From contig CM035414.1 of assembly GCA_020310875.1 (NCBI GenBank), positions 194,547,653-194,611,652 on the forward strand: a DNA stretch of 64,000 nt. Direction: 5' to 3'. The notes under the pieces are model-generated. The model saw nothing but the letters and a program-made list of their open reading frames with translations, searched no databases and was not told where the DNA came from. Source of the stretch: Ceratopteris richardii (lineage: Eukaryota > Streptophyta > Polypodiopsida > Polypodiales > Pteridaceae). Each line of letters begins with the position of its first letter. Positions within the stretch are counted from its first letter, which is position 1. Both the position numbers and the translations under genes were made by a program. Positions 1 through 12,422 of this stretch are shown one piece after another.

Positions 1-153
1 TAAGGTCGATTTAATATTGTCATGACCAATGTGATTAAGAAACTAGTGAAATGTCAAACTATGCACAAAGGGGGAACATTACATCAATAGTTCATGGAAA
101 AAATCATGAGGAATCTTTCAGCAAAGTACAAAGATAGAAGAAAATCGATCCAT

Positions 154-3130
154 TTATAACGTTGGTGCCTCCACAACTCCGAATTTCACAGAAAAACTAC
201 TATGGAGAGCATCTTTGATGGTCAATAAACTTCTTCCATCTAGTGGAGACCAAGGTTTTCTTGAGGGGATAATGTGAATCTTTTTTCCCTTTCTCAAGCA
301 AGCATGTTCCTGATAAGTCAGATATACCAAAGAAGGTGGCTTCTCCAAGATCTTCTAAGGCACTAGATCCATATTATTGGAACAAGAAATCTGAATTTCT
401 TTAGTTTTCATCTGAGGGATGCACTTAAGCTTGAAGAAAGATTGAAGGAAGTGCCAAATTTTTCTCGCATGCCAACAATGCACAAAATATGAGCCAAATC
501 CTCCTCTTTGCCATTAAGAGAATAGCTCAAATCATTGACTCTAATTGTCTTAGATATATTGCCATACCATAATCCATTATGTATAATGAGCTTACAAGAA
601 AGAGTACTTTATGTTGATAGGAAAATCCCATAAAGAGATAAAGTTTATATCGACATTGAGATATGAACCATTGCAACTTCTATTTTATGGAAAATACTAT
701 CCACAAAGCATGTTTTTGAATTCTTTCCACACATCAAGAGAAATGTCCTAGGTTTCAATATGTTGCAATCTACACTCTTCCAACTTTACGTTCACTAGTT
801 CATTCTACTTTAGGAGCACTTGCAAAAAGGGTGGAGATAAAGAAATAAAATTTCTGCATTGATCATCAGTAGTGAAGTCACCATTCTAGGATACTATTTC
901 GAGTTCCTGATGCAATGCTCGAAACACTTGTGCTCCATGATTGGTTCTTGAAGATTATTCCACAAGGCCATCCATCCATTGAACGCAAACCCCTTTAAGA
1001 AAAATTTGACATTTTAAGTAAAATCTCTCTTAGAAATCTGTAGGCTCTGTACCTTCATGTAGGATCTCCAAAACGTGCAAGATTAAGAAACTTTCCATAG
1101 AGTAGAACTCTTAAGGAGACACCACCACATTCCAAAGATAATTTTTGACCCAAGAGTTATGATATTTTACATAAAAGAGGTAAATATTTCTTTTCATTAA
1201 GGTAGCCAACATGTAACCCAAATTCAAACACCTAACAACCCATTTGGTAGAGAGATTATGTACCATCTTGAAAGGATTCGAAAAATCAAGACCTCCTTAA
1301 CTTTTAGGTAAAAAAACATTTTTTTCCCAACTAACTTTAGGTATTATGTCGACATTAACATTATGTACCCACAAAAATCTTCTAGCTTGAGTTCCGACCT
1401 ACTTTAATTATGTTTTTAGGGCATCCAACAAGATTACAAATAGGTGATGGAAGGCAAATAATAATGCTTGTGAGCATGAGATCTATGAGCCAAAGGGGAG
1501 TGAGTATTATATCAGCTCAAAACCTTGCTTTTGAATTTATCCAACACCTAGTCCCATAGTTTCAAGAATGAAACTTTGAAGCCCATGGGGATGCAAAGTA
1601 ACCTGACAACCACATATTCCTATAAAATTTGACAAGCACCACCAAAAAAAGTAGAAAATAAAAAAGATGTACTAATAGACTGAGCATCAATATTACTACA
1701 CATATTGGTATAATCGCAAACATTTGGAGACCAAGTTTCAACTAAGGGTTAGGATCATGAATCGCTTGAATATTTCCATTTTCCATTTTATTTCTGAAAA
1801 GCCATATTTAAGCATCACTATCAATAGCAAAAAGTAAGGGAGCAAGGGGACAACCTTGTCGAATGAATCTACAACTCTTGAAGGTGGAGTAAAGGTGCCC
1901 ATTCATGGAATCCATGAAGAAAGAAATCCCAAAGAACGTGCTTACCTATTGAATATTCTTTCTACCAGCCCCAATGTCATGAATGGACTTGAGAATAAAG
2001 TCCCACTCCATCTTATCATAGGTTTCTCTTAGGAAGCAAGGGTATGTGGTCCTTATTTTTTTTTTCTTTTTCATCAAAGGATACATACACTTGAAATTTC
2101 TATCCAGCTTCACAACCTAATACTCTCTTTGGGAAGGCATATGCTTACTTCAAGATAATGCTCATATGCTAACTTACATTGAAGATCCACAAGGCCCTTT
2201 ATTAACATTTAAATGTTTTAAGGCATCAAGGATCTTGTCTCTTCTTTGAGCTCTAGTCTTTCTAGTGATGTTCCTATAGTACGAAAAGGTTTTTTGAATG
2301 TCGCTCATAGAACACCCAACTTTTGAAGGGGAGTGGCATTGGGAGAAGTGTCATGCAATGAAATATTTGATTTTATAACAAAGCTAGCAATCTTGAGCAA
2401 ATTAGCATCTAAATGGGGCTAGATAGCTTTATCATGGGAGAGCCTTCCCGCAATGACGAATACTAGACTTGATCTTCGCAAAGTCCTAGATAAGGGAAGC
2501 ATTCCCATAACACATGTGTAATATAGTAGCTTGGGCATTGTTGCCATGTTGATAATTACCGAAGGTGAATCCAATATTATTATTCATGTTAATGAGGTCA
2601 TGATTATTACAGAATGTAAACCAAGAGGAATTCTCCAAGCTTTTGATGCAATTCCCTTTTCTTTCTAGTCTGTTACTAATCTGGTAACCATATTAAACTC
2701 CCCAATTATAAATAAAGGACTAGACAACTCATTGATCTCATCCCTATAGCATTTTCTCAAAGATTTAATATTGGAAGCATACAAACATATAAAGGTAAAA
2801 TTATAGGGACTATCCAACATAAAAGAAGCCCACTAGTAATTTTCTCTTTTCAAAACATTGTTAGCACAATGATGAAAAATAGAGTTAATGTCCATCACAA
2901 GACCACTTGATAGTATTCACTAAAGTACCCTTCATAATTAGTAGATGCAATCTTGAGATGAGATGATATTCTGCCATTAACAATTTCCACTTCTTGTAAA
3001 CAAATGAAATCCAGGTAGAAATTAAGGCTTTGCCAACATCACTAGACGCTTTTGCGTCTCACTGAAATGAAAAGTCCTTTATAATTTACGGATAGAAAGT
3101 TAATATTATCCATCAATGAATAAAATCAAG
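154..3130 (-). pseudogene. L1-type LINE ORF2 relic (endonuclease + reverse transcriptase)
   Basis: Degenerate ORF2 of a non-LTR retrotransposon, read on the minus strand. Near 3,115-2,950 there is an endonuclease start with an FICLQEVE block. Around 2,730 the GDFN catalytic block appears as GEFN, followed by a decayed LDR-type region. At 2,000-1,830 reverse transcriptase blocks are visible: a DKMEWDFILKSIHDIG segment and IRQGCPLAPLLFAI. The FADD box near 1,740 is broken by a small deletion. The region after RT (about 1,600-1,150) still shows the conserved LGIPxGF and PSYxL-like landmarks in shifted frames. Many stops and frameshifts make it non-functional. The lowest 1 kb is assigned only by continuity. 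In LINEs this protein nicks target DNA and copies the RNA in place (family knowledge). Confidence 0.75.
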
Positions 3131-3326
3131 AGACAACGTTCTATAGAGTAGATTACTTCCTATTGGACTGAGTAGGTTTAAGCATGGAGACTAAGGTTCT
3201 GAGAACATCTTTTCTTTTAGGACTCCGTTTTTTTCCACTTTACTACGATACTTCTACAAATCTTCGTTACTTTTGTACACTTGAGGCTTTTGTGCTAATT
3301 GTTCCCTATCAATCCTAGTAAGGTCC

Positions 3327-3865
3327 TGTTATAACTTATGAAATATGTTGAAAAATGCATTGTTGGAGTGTTAATTTATTAATGTATTAATGTGTTTTTG
3401 GTGTTTTTGATATTGCAGCTGAAGGTTCGTTAGGGTATGAAAACGTGAAAGGACAGACATCAATAATCCGATTTTAGGGCAGACATGAATAAATCTGATT
3501 TATAATTTAGATTGTAAATAAATCCACGTAGTAGGTTGTATTGTTAGAAATAGTTAGAAAAATAGTGGTTAGAATAAGGGTCATTGTAGACCGCAATTTT
3601 TTATATTAAAAGAAAAGGCTTTCTATGAAAGTCACCAACTTTTAGTTTCACACATTCTTTTTGAAGCCGCTCTCATGTAATGACTCTTTTCAACGTAAAC
3701 AAAAATTCATATAAATACATGCACTCTCTGGACTGTCAAAACAGAGTGCATGGGGGGAGATTGCACACAATACTGCGTTCGGTCTCACCTCTTGGCATCT
3801 CTATTTTTCTGTTTGTTTTTCGTGTTTGCAACCTCTATGTGTGTGTGAGAAAGATCTTGATAACA
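3327..3865 (+). mobile_element. Solo LTR (539 bp)
   Basis: Begins TGTTATAAC and ends GATAACA, so the ends are a 6-bp inverted repeat of the usual TG..CA form. It is flanked by GGTCC (3,322-3,326) and AGTCC (3,866-3,870), a 5-bp target duplication with one mismatch. It separates ORF1 from ORF2 of the surrounding LINE. A diverged relative starts at 53,035. Strand is assigned from that second copy's orientation and is not certain. Confidence 0.7.
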
Positions 3866-4059
3866 AGTCCTCTCTGAATGAATCATTCGTGTTACCATTA
3901 ACAACATTGGTGTCTTCTTTGAAAGCCATTCTTTTAGTAAAAACATTCTAGCCATTATAAGCATCTCTATCATTATCAACATATAGACAAGAGTTTCTTG
4001 CAAAGTTTTGTACTTCTTCAGTAGTATTGGGGTTCATATTCTCATTAGCTTAATTAGAT

Positions 4060-5051
4060 CCATCACAAAACTCAATAAAAGATATTATAAACATCCTCAT
4101 GAAGTACATGAAAGGGATTAAAAGTTTTACCTTGTTTTTCTTAATTGGTTTTGGAGCATTTTTCCTGCTATGAGTTTGGGTAGATTGGCGAGACTCATGA
4201 GAAGGATCTTTTCTTTTGAATGCCAACCTTAGCTTCTATCCCATCAATACCATCCTCAAACACATTAGTATTATTGAAGGGACAATACTTCATCAAATGC
4301 CCTTGTCTATACCATCTGAAGCAAGCATTGGATAGATTCCTATAAAGAACTTTGTGTTCATGTAACAACAAATCAAGAGAATCTTTAATACAAAAACTAC
4401 ATTTAATTGGCTTGGAAACATCTATTTCAATCAGTATTTAGGTGTCCCATTTGGGATTAGTACTTCCTCATCTAGAGTTTTGACCCAGAAAGTTTCCAAG
4501 AAAACCCACTAATTTATCTACTAATGGGTAGAAGTCTAGAGGCATGTCAACGAAGTCCTTCCATATTGGGACCTTAGTGGGCTTTGGACCCCCAATATTA
4601 AAACCCAAATAGTGATGAAAAACGGAGAAGGTAATGTTTCTGATTAGCTAGTGGACCTTTGAAATTACTTGCAAAGCACTTTAGATTCATCGAAGAAAAG
4701 CAGAAAGTATCTATTTTGTAGTTATTGAACTTGTCTAAAACATAACCCTCTAGAATCTCAATGAACTATTATCCACTACTCTAAGGCCTTTTGAGATGTT
4801 TTTGGTTCATCAAGGAGTCCAATCACTACCTTCTGGGATAATTGATTTTGCCAAAGATTTAATGCGTTCCTCTCAATGACCAAGGAATCATCCTCACCAA
4901 TCTTTTGGCTATCCAGATTTAGGAAATGGGGTTCATCTTCTATTTTTGTTTTACCTTTGAGATCGATATCTTGATATGGGTTAGGTTTCATACGTGCATT
5001 CTTGATAGACATATGAAAGGGAAAAAAACCTTGCAGTAGACCACTAGCCAT
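4060..5051 (-). pseudogene. LINE ORF1 (DUF4283-type gag-like) relic
   Basis: The minus-strand frame starting at 5,051 opens MASGLLQGFFPFHMSIKNA. After several stops it shows PIWKDFVDMPLDFYPLVDK near 4,580-4,500, the hallmark of the DUF4283 domain of plant L1 ORF1 proteins. A CCHC-type knuckle follows near 4,330-4,275 (CFRWYRQGHLMKYC), with spacing C-x2-W-x4-H-x4-C, so the second cysteine is replaced by tryptophan. ORF1 proteins coat LINE RNA (family knowledge). It lies directly upstream of the ORF2 relic on the same strand, separated by the solo LTR, so both belong to one element. Confidence 0.75.
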
Positions 5052-5059
5052 GTCTCCAT

Positions 5060-5950
5060 ATGATTTTGGAGCTATTTCCTTGAAATTGATGCTAAATTTA
5101 CTTGAGCGAGGACCAGCTTTTAGTGATAAAAAAGAGACATGTTATCTTCCATGGGGGAGAAAAAGAGAAGGGTGAAAGTTCCTCACCGTTAGGAATAGAT
5201 AACCAGAATATAAGAGGCTTACACTTGTGAATCCTCCCTTACCATCCACAATGACTGTAAGAGCTCTAATGCCTCCCTGGTGCAAATGCAATGCGAGGCC
5301 CATGCAGTAGGGCTACACCATAGAGCCCTTCACAAAACAGCGATCCTATATTAAAAGGAAAGGTAAGAAAAAAGAAGACAAACAAAGAAGAAAGAAGGGT
5401 TTGTGTTATTTCGTAGACAAGTCAAAGAGAAGAAAGAGAAAAAACAAATAATAGAAAAGAGAAAAAGGAAAAAAAAGGAAGAAAATAAAGAATAAAGCAG
5501 ATGGCTTTGTGTTATTTTTTGTGGGTTCTTCAACTTTGGTTGTCAGCTCGCTTCAATTGCCTTGCTTTTGTTGCTTTTTAAAAAGATTAAGGTTAAGATA
5601 TTTTAAATCTTAGGCTACATAAGTGCATTCCATTTTTTGCCAAAAATTTGGCAAGGGCTATCCACTTTTTGGTGGTTAGTAACTTAGGAGCAACATTGGT
5701 AGTTAGAAACTGGGGACCCTTTGGAACGCTTTGGAAAAAAACATCCTATTTTCACCCTTCCTAAGGACAACATTTTGGCTAAAAAAAAAAAAAAGAGGAT
5801 TTGCCTTATTTCCTATATGTTTGTGTTAAACCACCTCTTCAATCCCTTCGATAATGGTTCCATAAGGAGTGGATTTTATGTGGATTAGTTCTTATCAAGT
5901 GTGATTTTTACTACCAAACCAAGTTCTCGTGGCTATTTAGAATGAGGAAA
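5060..5950. other. Non-coding stretch, LINE 5' flank with purine-rich tract
   Basis: No supported gene. 5,360-5,500 is a strongly purine-rich tract on the plus strand (runs of AAAGAAGA type), and 5,781-5,795 is an A-rich run. The first few hundred bases may be the 5' leader of the minus-strand LINE. Confidence 0.5.
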
Positions 5951-5989
5951 TGGCATTTCAAGTCTTGTAGGTTGGCGCTTAGTAGATTT

Positions 5990-7060
5990 GCTACACAGCA
6001 ATATGCCTCTTCAAATTATGACGTTTCGGTCTTCTCAGAGATACATGGCCGACAGATTTGACCATGCTCAATTGAGAGATTTGTAGATTTCCTCGTGAGA
6101 CGATGGGGAGAGACAATAAGAAAACCATTCTCTGCCTGATTTTGTACAAAGAGATGTCCCCATTTGAGTATTAGAAATGCATTCCATCCACATGTGGAGG
6201 ATGGCAAGCTATGAATGTCTACAGTTGCTAAGACATTGTGTGATACGTTTGCTATGCTCCAATTGTTTGCTTCAGATTTCCTATCGAAAAACATAAATTT
6301 GCTGAAGTAGTTTATGCTAGAGGACTGAAATTTCAGAACAGATGGAATTGATTTTATCATACTGTATATGTCTATCTCTCAACTTCATCTGTAGATTAGA
6401 ATATGAGACTACTCTTGCGATCTTTTCCTAGAGATCTCTTATCAAACAAGATTAATCTGCTTTACTAGTTTATGCCACAATGGCGAGCTTTCTGAACCGA
6501 TGGAATTGCATTTTTCATACTAAAGAAGTCCATCTGACAACCTTATTTGTAGATTGGAATATGAGACTACTGTTTCGAGATTTAATTTCTATGAACACTC
6601 TGGTAATCTTGCTAGTTAGTTTCTCAAATGCGTTTCATTTTCCAATGGCTCTGGGAACCATTCTTTAACTGATTTTGTACAAAAGGTATGCAACCCATTT
6701 GAGTATTTGAGATGCATTCCATCCACATGTCGAGGATGGCAAGCTATGAATGCCGAATAAGGTTGCTAAGACATTGCATGATACGTTTCGTATGTTCCAA
6801 TTGTTTGCTAAGGATGTCTATGTGTCAATCCCATCTGTCAACCCCAGCTGTAGATTAGAATATGACACTACTCGTGAGAGATTTTCTTTCTATGAACACT
6901 CTGCTCATTTCGTTAGTTTGTTTCTCCGACAGATCAATTATGCAATGTTTATTGTAATGAGGCCTCTTTCGGAATCTTAAAATGAGCCTTGAATTTCTGT
7001 TCAAGCGACAAAAAGAAGATGAAAAACAATATGTCAGATGTGTTGTTCCTATCAACATGA
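5990..7060. repeat. Dispersed non-coding repeat with internal partial duplications
   Basis: The segment ATGCATTCCATCCACATGT..GGATGGCAAGCTATGAATG occurs at about 6,175 and again at about 6,710. A block beginning GTAGATTAGAATATGAGACTACT recurs at about 6,390, 6,553 and 6,850. Diverged relatives lie at about 60,400-60,540 and 63,690-63,990. Open frames here are short and not conserved between copies, so I read it as a non-coding dispersed repeat of unknown class. No terminal structures were recognised. Confidence 0.65.
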
Positions 7061-7430
7061 AGCTTCTTGTTATTGGAACTCAACGTTGAAAGATGATGGC
7101 TGTTCGTTCAACGCCAGGATACTATGATATCGTGAAGAAATTCAAAATCTCTTTAACTTCATAGGCAGGTTTACCCATCTTTGGAAATTTAAAATTAAAT
7201 TTCGATATTCTCCAAATAACTTAAGGAAGGATGGCTAACCTTCTGCTATGCGGAATGCAATTTAGAGTGAAAAAACTATGAAAAATCTGAAAGAAAAGAT
7301 GTGGATTCCAATTTTGAAAACCTCTTGGACAGCGTATATAGAGAGATCCCTTGTTAGTTTAGATTAAAGAATTCCTGATTGATAAAAGTCTGCCTCCCCA
7401 ACCCCAAGCCAACTTTCAGCGCCACAAATG
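7061..7430. other. Unassigned intergenic sequence
   Basis: Nothing recognisable; moderately AT-rich, with no domain-bearing frame. Confidence 0.4.
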
Positions 7431-8590
7431 TTTTTCTTTTTTTTTTTGGCTTAGAGAACTGCAAGCTTGAAAACAACTAGATCCCTCATCAACGACACCT
7501 CAAATCAATTAAATGAAAACAATTGTACAGTGAAGGGGCATAGTGCAAATGGCATCCCTCGTACAACACAAAAGTAGGGGAAGGATGGCCCAAAGGTGCA
7601 ACCATGCTAATGGCTAAAATTCAGCTAGAAATATATGTTCTAGAGGGAGATCCAAAGAAGATTAGCAATCTTTTTCATCGTGTTCATGGCTGGTTGAACT
7701 ATTTTTTATCTTATTACTATCCAAGACAAAACCACTATCGTGCTTAAAGGGAGGGGACTTCTTACAATGACAGATCCTTCTTCCTAACTTACCACACATC
7801 TTTCTTTCAATATTTTCCACATCACTTTCCCAATTATGGCATTCCACAAGGCATAAGAACAACCAATCACTTATCCAAGTAATGTCTCTCAAGTGTAGCT
7901 TTTCACAAATGAGTCCCTCACTAGAGGTCTAACCAAGAGAGCCATGCTCATATTTGACTTCCACCAGATCATGGTGGAGATTCACTTGGTTCAATACAGT
8001 TTTCTCAAGACTCTCAATAATATCTCCCCCTTTTTTCATCTAGTAGGTTGAACCTCCAGTATATTAAAGTCCCCAAAAAGCATAACCTCAAAGAGCAGAG
8101 ATTCCAAAGTGTTCCATGTAGTGCTTCCTTGAGTGCCTAGACTAGGTTCATACATGGGCACAATGGTGAACTAGATATGGCACTTAAAGCACACGAAAAT
8201 GGCCTGAATCCTATAGCCGCATTACCAATCATCGACAACTGCTGAGTAGTGAATCACAAGTAAGACCTCAAAATACTTTTATGTCTCTTTTAAAGCCCAA
8301 AATAATCCATTTTAATCTCTTGGAGACATTTGAATTCTAGGTTGATATCTTCATCTCAAAGCCATTGACCAAACACAACTTCCCTTGAGGGGTCTGATAG
8401 CCCTTGAACATTGAACGCATCAGTAATCATTTACAAAGGTTGAGCTTTTTTTTTGTCAGAAAATGATTTTTCTTTTTCTTTTTTTGCTTTTATCTTAACC
8501 TCTTCTTATTGAAGGTGAGGGTATTTTGCACAATTGTTGTTTGATAGGGCCCTTCCAAGGGAACTCGACTAGGTGTTTCACTTTTTGAGA
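7431..8590 (-). pseudogene. Internally deleted LINE (endonuclease joined to C-terminal tail)
   Basis: The minus strand begins near 8,420 with an L1 endonuclease start (NVQGLSDPSREVVFGQW, then CLQEIKMDYFGL) and reaches a GDFN catalytic block near 8,075. Soon after, the frame jumps to the last part of ORF2 (7,892-7,662). That tail matches the end of the LINE at 61.6-63.0 kb: LGRRICHCKKSPPF here, LGKRIVNSKKSPPF there. The reverse transcriptase between them is missing. The 3' end at 7,431-7,447 is a T-rich run on plus, that is, the poly-A tail. The 3' leaders of the two copies also look alike (a CCCCTTC..TGTAC block). Stops are common. Confidence 0.7.
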
Positions 8591-8598
8591 AACCACCA

Positions 8599-9976
8599 TC
8601 ACAAAAGATTTTGAAACCTAATCAGGGGCATATATCCAATAATCAAACATTCAATGTCAATCTTATCTTCTTTATTGCCCGATTCTTGATTTACTTCATT
8701 TGTTATGCAAAGTTTCTCTTGTGTTTCCTCATAAAAGAATTGTTGGCTCATTTCACTCAAGTAGTCCAAAGATTGGCAAAATGGTATATGAACATATGCT
8801 TCACACCCAAAAGCTCGAAGATGATCATAATATGGTGGCTTCCCTATCCATAACATTTGTGCCACTTTCGGACCTTTGGCAGTACTAGGTGAAACGTTAA
8901 TCACATGAACTATAGTCAATAATTCTGCCCAAAAGCCTTGTGAGAGGTTTGCATGATGCAACATAGAAACTACTCTATCTTGAATAGTTTTATTCATCCT
9001 TTCAACTAAACCATTCTGTAATGAGGTATAAGGAGTTGTAAACTCTCTACGAATCCTTCTAGACTCACAGAAAAGGCTGAATTCATGTGAGGTATACTCA
9101 CCCCCATCATCTGAATGTAAAGCCTTGATCTTGGTTCCTTTTTCAGTCTCAACTGAAGCAAACCATTTTGCAAAATTAGGGAATACCTCATCCTTCGATT
9201 TGATAGGATATACCTAGCCTTTATAGAAGCATCATCTATGAAAGTGATAAAGTAAGGAGAACCACGTAAGGACCTAGTGGGCATAGGACCACACACATCT
9301 ATCTGGACGAGATCTAAAGGTTGAATTGAAGAGTCAATGTGCAATCTATGCACCTTTTTGGCTTGCTTTCCATATTGAAAATGCTCACAATTTAAAAAAT
9401 CTGAGAAAGATAACATAGGTAAGTGGCCAGAACGAGAAAGGTTTTCCATTCCACTACAAGATATATGGCCCAAACAACCATGCCAAATACAGGCCATAGG
9501 TTGTTCAATAACAGCTAACAAATGTTCTTTCTCTGTTACAAAGAAAGGATAAAGTGAGCCAACTTTGCTTCCTTTTGCAATAACCATATTGCCCTTTGAT
9601 ATACAAAAGGACTGAGCATAGAAGACTACCTTGTAACCAAGGTCATCACGTTGACCAACTGACATCAAACTGCATGATAAGTGAGGTACATGGTGGACAT
9701 TATGCATAGTAAATTTTGAACCATCAATGAAGTGCACAACCACACAATCCCCACAACGTCATAATGGTAAGAGTCACCAAGTCTCACGCCACCAAGAGAC
9801 TTTGCTACATAATAAGAGAACCATTCTCTATGTGGTGTCACATGGAAAGAAGCACCAAAATCTAACATCCACATGTGGGAAAGAGAGTCAGCCATAAGTG
9901 CCTGAGTTGGCATAGTAATATCAAGTGTCAATACATCATCGTCATCAAAAATAGCATTAAGTTCTTCAATCTTCAC
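8599..9976 (-). pseudogene. Ty1/copia protease and integrase relic
   Basis: Pol portion of a copia element on minus. The protease near 9,850 reads LDFGASFHVTP, where the family has D-S/T-G, so the catalytic triplet is altered. A frameshift near 9,700 precedes the GAG-pre-integrase zinc region (WHGCLGH; then CEHFQYGK, where the family has C-x2-C, so the last cysteine is Phe). Integrase core blocks QIDVCGPMP and ITFIDD follow, then the C-terminal part with FWAELLTI and FGCEAYVHIP near 8,800. Homology fades by about 8,750. No RT follows on this strand; a matching integrase tail plus RT sits on the plus strand from 11,845. Confidence 0.85.
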
Positions 9977-10057
9977 AATCGAAGTAAATGGTGTAGGTAA
10001 TTGTTTAACATGCCCATCAACATTCTATCCTTTACCTCTAGCATTCTTTAATGCATA

Positions 10058-10099
10058 ACACTCTTTCTTCATATGTCCTTTCTTATGACAATAATGGCA
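10058..10099 (-). other. CCHC zinc knuckle of the copia gag
   Basis: The frame reads CHYCHKKGHMKKEC, an intact C-x2-C-x4-H-x4-C RNA-binding knuckle, between gag and protease. Confidence 0.85.
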
Positions 10100-10148
10100 T
10101 TCCATATCCCTCTTCCTTGATTTACTTCTACTCTTATTTAGTTGACCA

Positions 10149-10884
10149 TTATTTTCCTTGTTCTTGCTCCTGCGAGTTGCTGATTCTTTCCTTGGTAAGA
10201 ATCATGAACACTATATTCATCTCCATCTGAGTGCCAACCATAGATTTTTTACAAATCTCCTCACTCAAGGGTGCTCCACATATGTCATCATAGACGAGTT
10301 TACCACTTGGTGCACTATTGCTAATAGCTATGCAGAATGTATCCCATGATGATGGCACGGTGCATAAAAGAAATACTCCTTTCATCTCATTATCCATATC
10401 CATTTTTTGAGCTTGTGATTGGGAGAATATAGCATCAAACTCATTTAGATGAGCAGCAACACTATCTCTATCCTTCATGCGAAGATCATATAATTGTCTC
10501 ATCAGATACACTTTATTAGATGCTCTCTCTTTTTCATATGTATTGCATAACTTCTTCCAAAGCTCCTCTTCACTTTCGTAGTCTAATACTGTAAAGTAAA
10601 CATTATCTGTCACGTGCAAGCAAATGGTAGACCTCACCATTTCATCTAACTCACCCCAATCATCTTCATCCATGTCAGCAAGCTTTTTTGAAATCCCATT
10701 TACTAGCTTCCATTGCCTCCTTTGGATCAGCACGTCTTTAATCTAATTCTTTCATAGAGCAAAGTTTGTGCCATCAAATTTTCGGATCTCAAAATGGTCT
10801 TTGCCGTGCAAGTTATAGCTCCTTCTCAGAACACTTGCACTAGACCCTGATCCACCAGATGTGCCTGAGACCTCTGATGTCATG
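10149..10884 (-). pseudogene. Ty1/copia gag relic
   Basis: Capsid precursor of the same minus-strand copia. The reading begins at an ATG at 10,884 and shows FEIRKFDGTNFAL, typical of copia gag N-termini. Two early stops lie where Trp and Gln are expected. The frame is then open for 194 codons to 10,149. The gag-polypeptide domain (UBN2/retrotran_gag type) includes the block LWKKLCNTYE and the segment VYLMRQLYDLRMKD. Gag assembles the retrotransposon particle (family knowledge). Confidence 0.85.
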
Positions 10885-11844
10885 ATGGTAGAGAACTAGA
10901 TAGAATGTTAATGGAGCTAGAAGAGTCCAAACACCAACAAATAAGTGTTTCAAGAAGTAAATTGACCACTATATAGTTGGCTAAACCAAAAATAAGGAAG
11001 AATCTTGCGAAAGTATCGTGTGCAAAATAGGCATATGACTAGTGTCAAAGTATCATAAAACTGCAAGTACTATCATGTTTTCCTGCATGGTGAATTACTG
11101 GCTCCTTTGCATACAATCAGTTACCCAACAGAAGCCAATTAGGCTTATCGAGCACCTATGAACAACAATCATATATGTCCTATGGTGAGGCTGGGTAAGT
11201 CTTCCACCTGCATTACCAAAGAGACCTCGACATTTGGGTGTCTCCTAGTTAAGAGAACCTCACCACGACCCTCTTTATCAAACGTAAAAGGGTTTATGCA
11301 AAATCATAACTGTTGTATCAACGACCACATGGACGTACATAAGCGGTATCCATAGAAGCATACATGGTGTGAATGTGGTCCATATATGCAGTAAAATGAC
11401 ACTCAAAGTTTGAATGCACAGCCCAAAAACTAGCCAATAATAGCTACAAGTGTCTATCAATTGTAACGTTTTAAGCTAAAAAAAAACTGCATAAATTTGC
11501 AGCAATTGCTCCCACCAATACTGAAAACCTTTCATGAAACCTGCAGTTTTACGAGCGTGGCTGAAAACACATCCCCAAAGGTTGATATTTATTGTCGGAG
11601 AAGTAGAAAGAACACTCTTCTTGATGTTCTTGGACCTGTGTGAAGAGAAGTGTGTGCAAAGGCACTCAAAAATGGCTCTAAAAGACACCCCAAAAATGCT
11701 TCAAAAATAGGCTTTGAAAGCAAAGAATGAAGCTTTGAGGGACCAAAACATGTTGAAGGTAATTTCAACCTTAGTCTTTCCCCTTTAGAACAATTTGGAT
11801 ATCGCTTACTCTTGGATATGGTCGAGAAGGACAATTTGGATATC
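10885..11844. other. Non-coding stretch, presumed leader/LTR remnant of the copia
   Basis: Lies upstream of the minus-strand gag and ends at the plus-strand integrase tail. A short duplicated block (ACAATTTGGATATCGCTTA) occurs at about 11,789 and 11,831. I could not define LTR ends or a primer site. Confidence 0.4.
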
Positions 11845-12422
11845 GCTTAAAGGATCTTGAAACATGGTCAGTGATCAGAAGTAGTGATGTCATTTTCAAT
11901 GAGTGTAAGATGCATAAACACCCCATTAAGGAGGTTGAAGTGAGAAGAGTGGTGTTTGAGGATACTAGTCCTCCACTTAGCATGCATAAAGATGCTACGC
12001 ACAGGGATGTGCAAGAGAATGTCCATTCAGATCACTCTGCACATATTCTTGTTCAACAACCACTGAGATGTTCTACACGTGTCTCACATCCACCTAATAG
12101 ATATGTTTGAGGTTTAGATTTTGTTATGATAACAAATGCCGATGAGCCTTGTTGCTACAAAGAGGCTATGCAAAGAGAAGATTATGTCAAGTGGGCGCAT
12201 TCCATGAAGAGTGAGTCGGATTCTATTCACAAGAATGGTACTTGGGATTTAGTACCTTTGCCAAAGGGCAAGAAAGCTTTACCATGTAAATGGGTATATA
12301 AGCTCAAAGTCACATGAGATAGTGCTTCTCCAAAGTATAAAGCACAACTTGTTGCAAAGGGTTTTAAGCAACAACATGGTGTTGGTTTTGAGGAAATCTT
12401 CTCCCCAGTGGTGAAGATGACT
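11845..12422 (+). pseudogene. Ty1/copia integrase tail and start of RT
   Basis: Plus-strand copia pol. It opens with the post-integrase tail (SSDVIFNECKMHKHP) and a linker ending RCSTRVSHPPNRY. After one stop comes the start of the RT domain: NGTWDLVPLPKGKKALPCKW, then [18 protein letters not shown]. The RT is cut after SPVVKMT by a solo LTR and resumes at 13,602. This begins almost exactly where the minus-strand copia at 8.6-10.9 kb ends, so the two look like halves of one element. Confidence 0.85.

Noticed and set aside
3327..3865. LTR of the surrounding LINE element as a unit
   Set aside because: It has its own TG..CA ends and near-perfect flanking duplication, so it is an independent solo LTR.
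5351..5533. Phe/Ser-rich hydrophobic small frame resembling a membrane peptide
   Set aside because: Product of a purine-rich tract read on minus; no other support.
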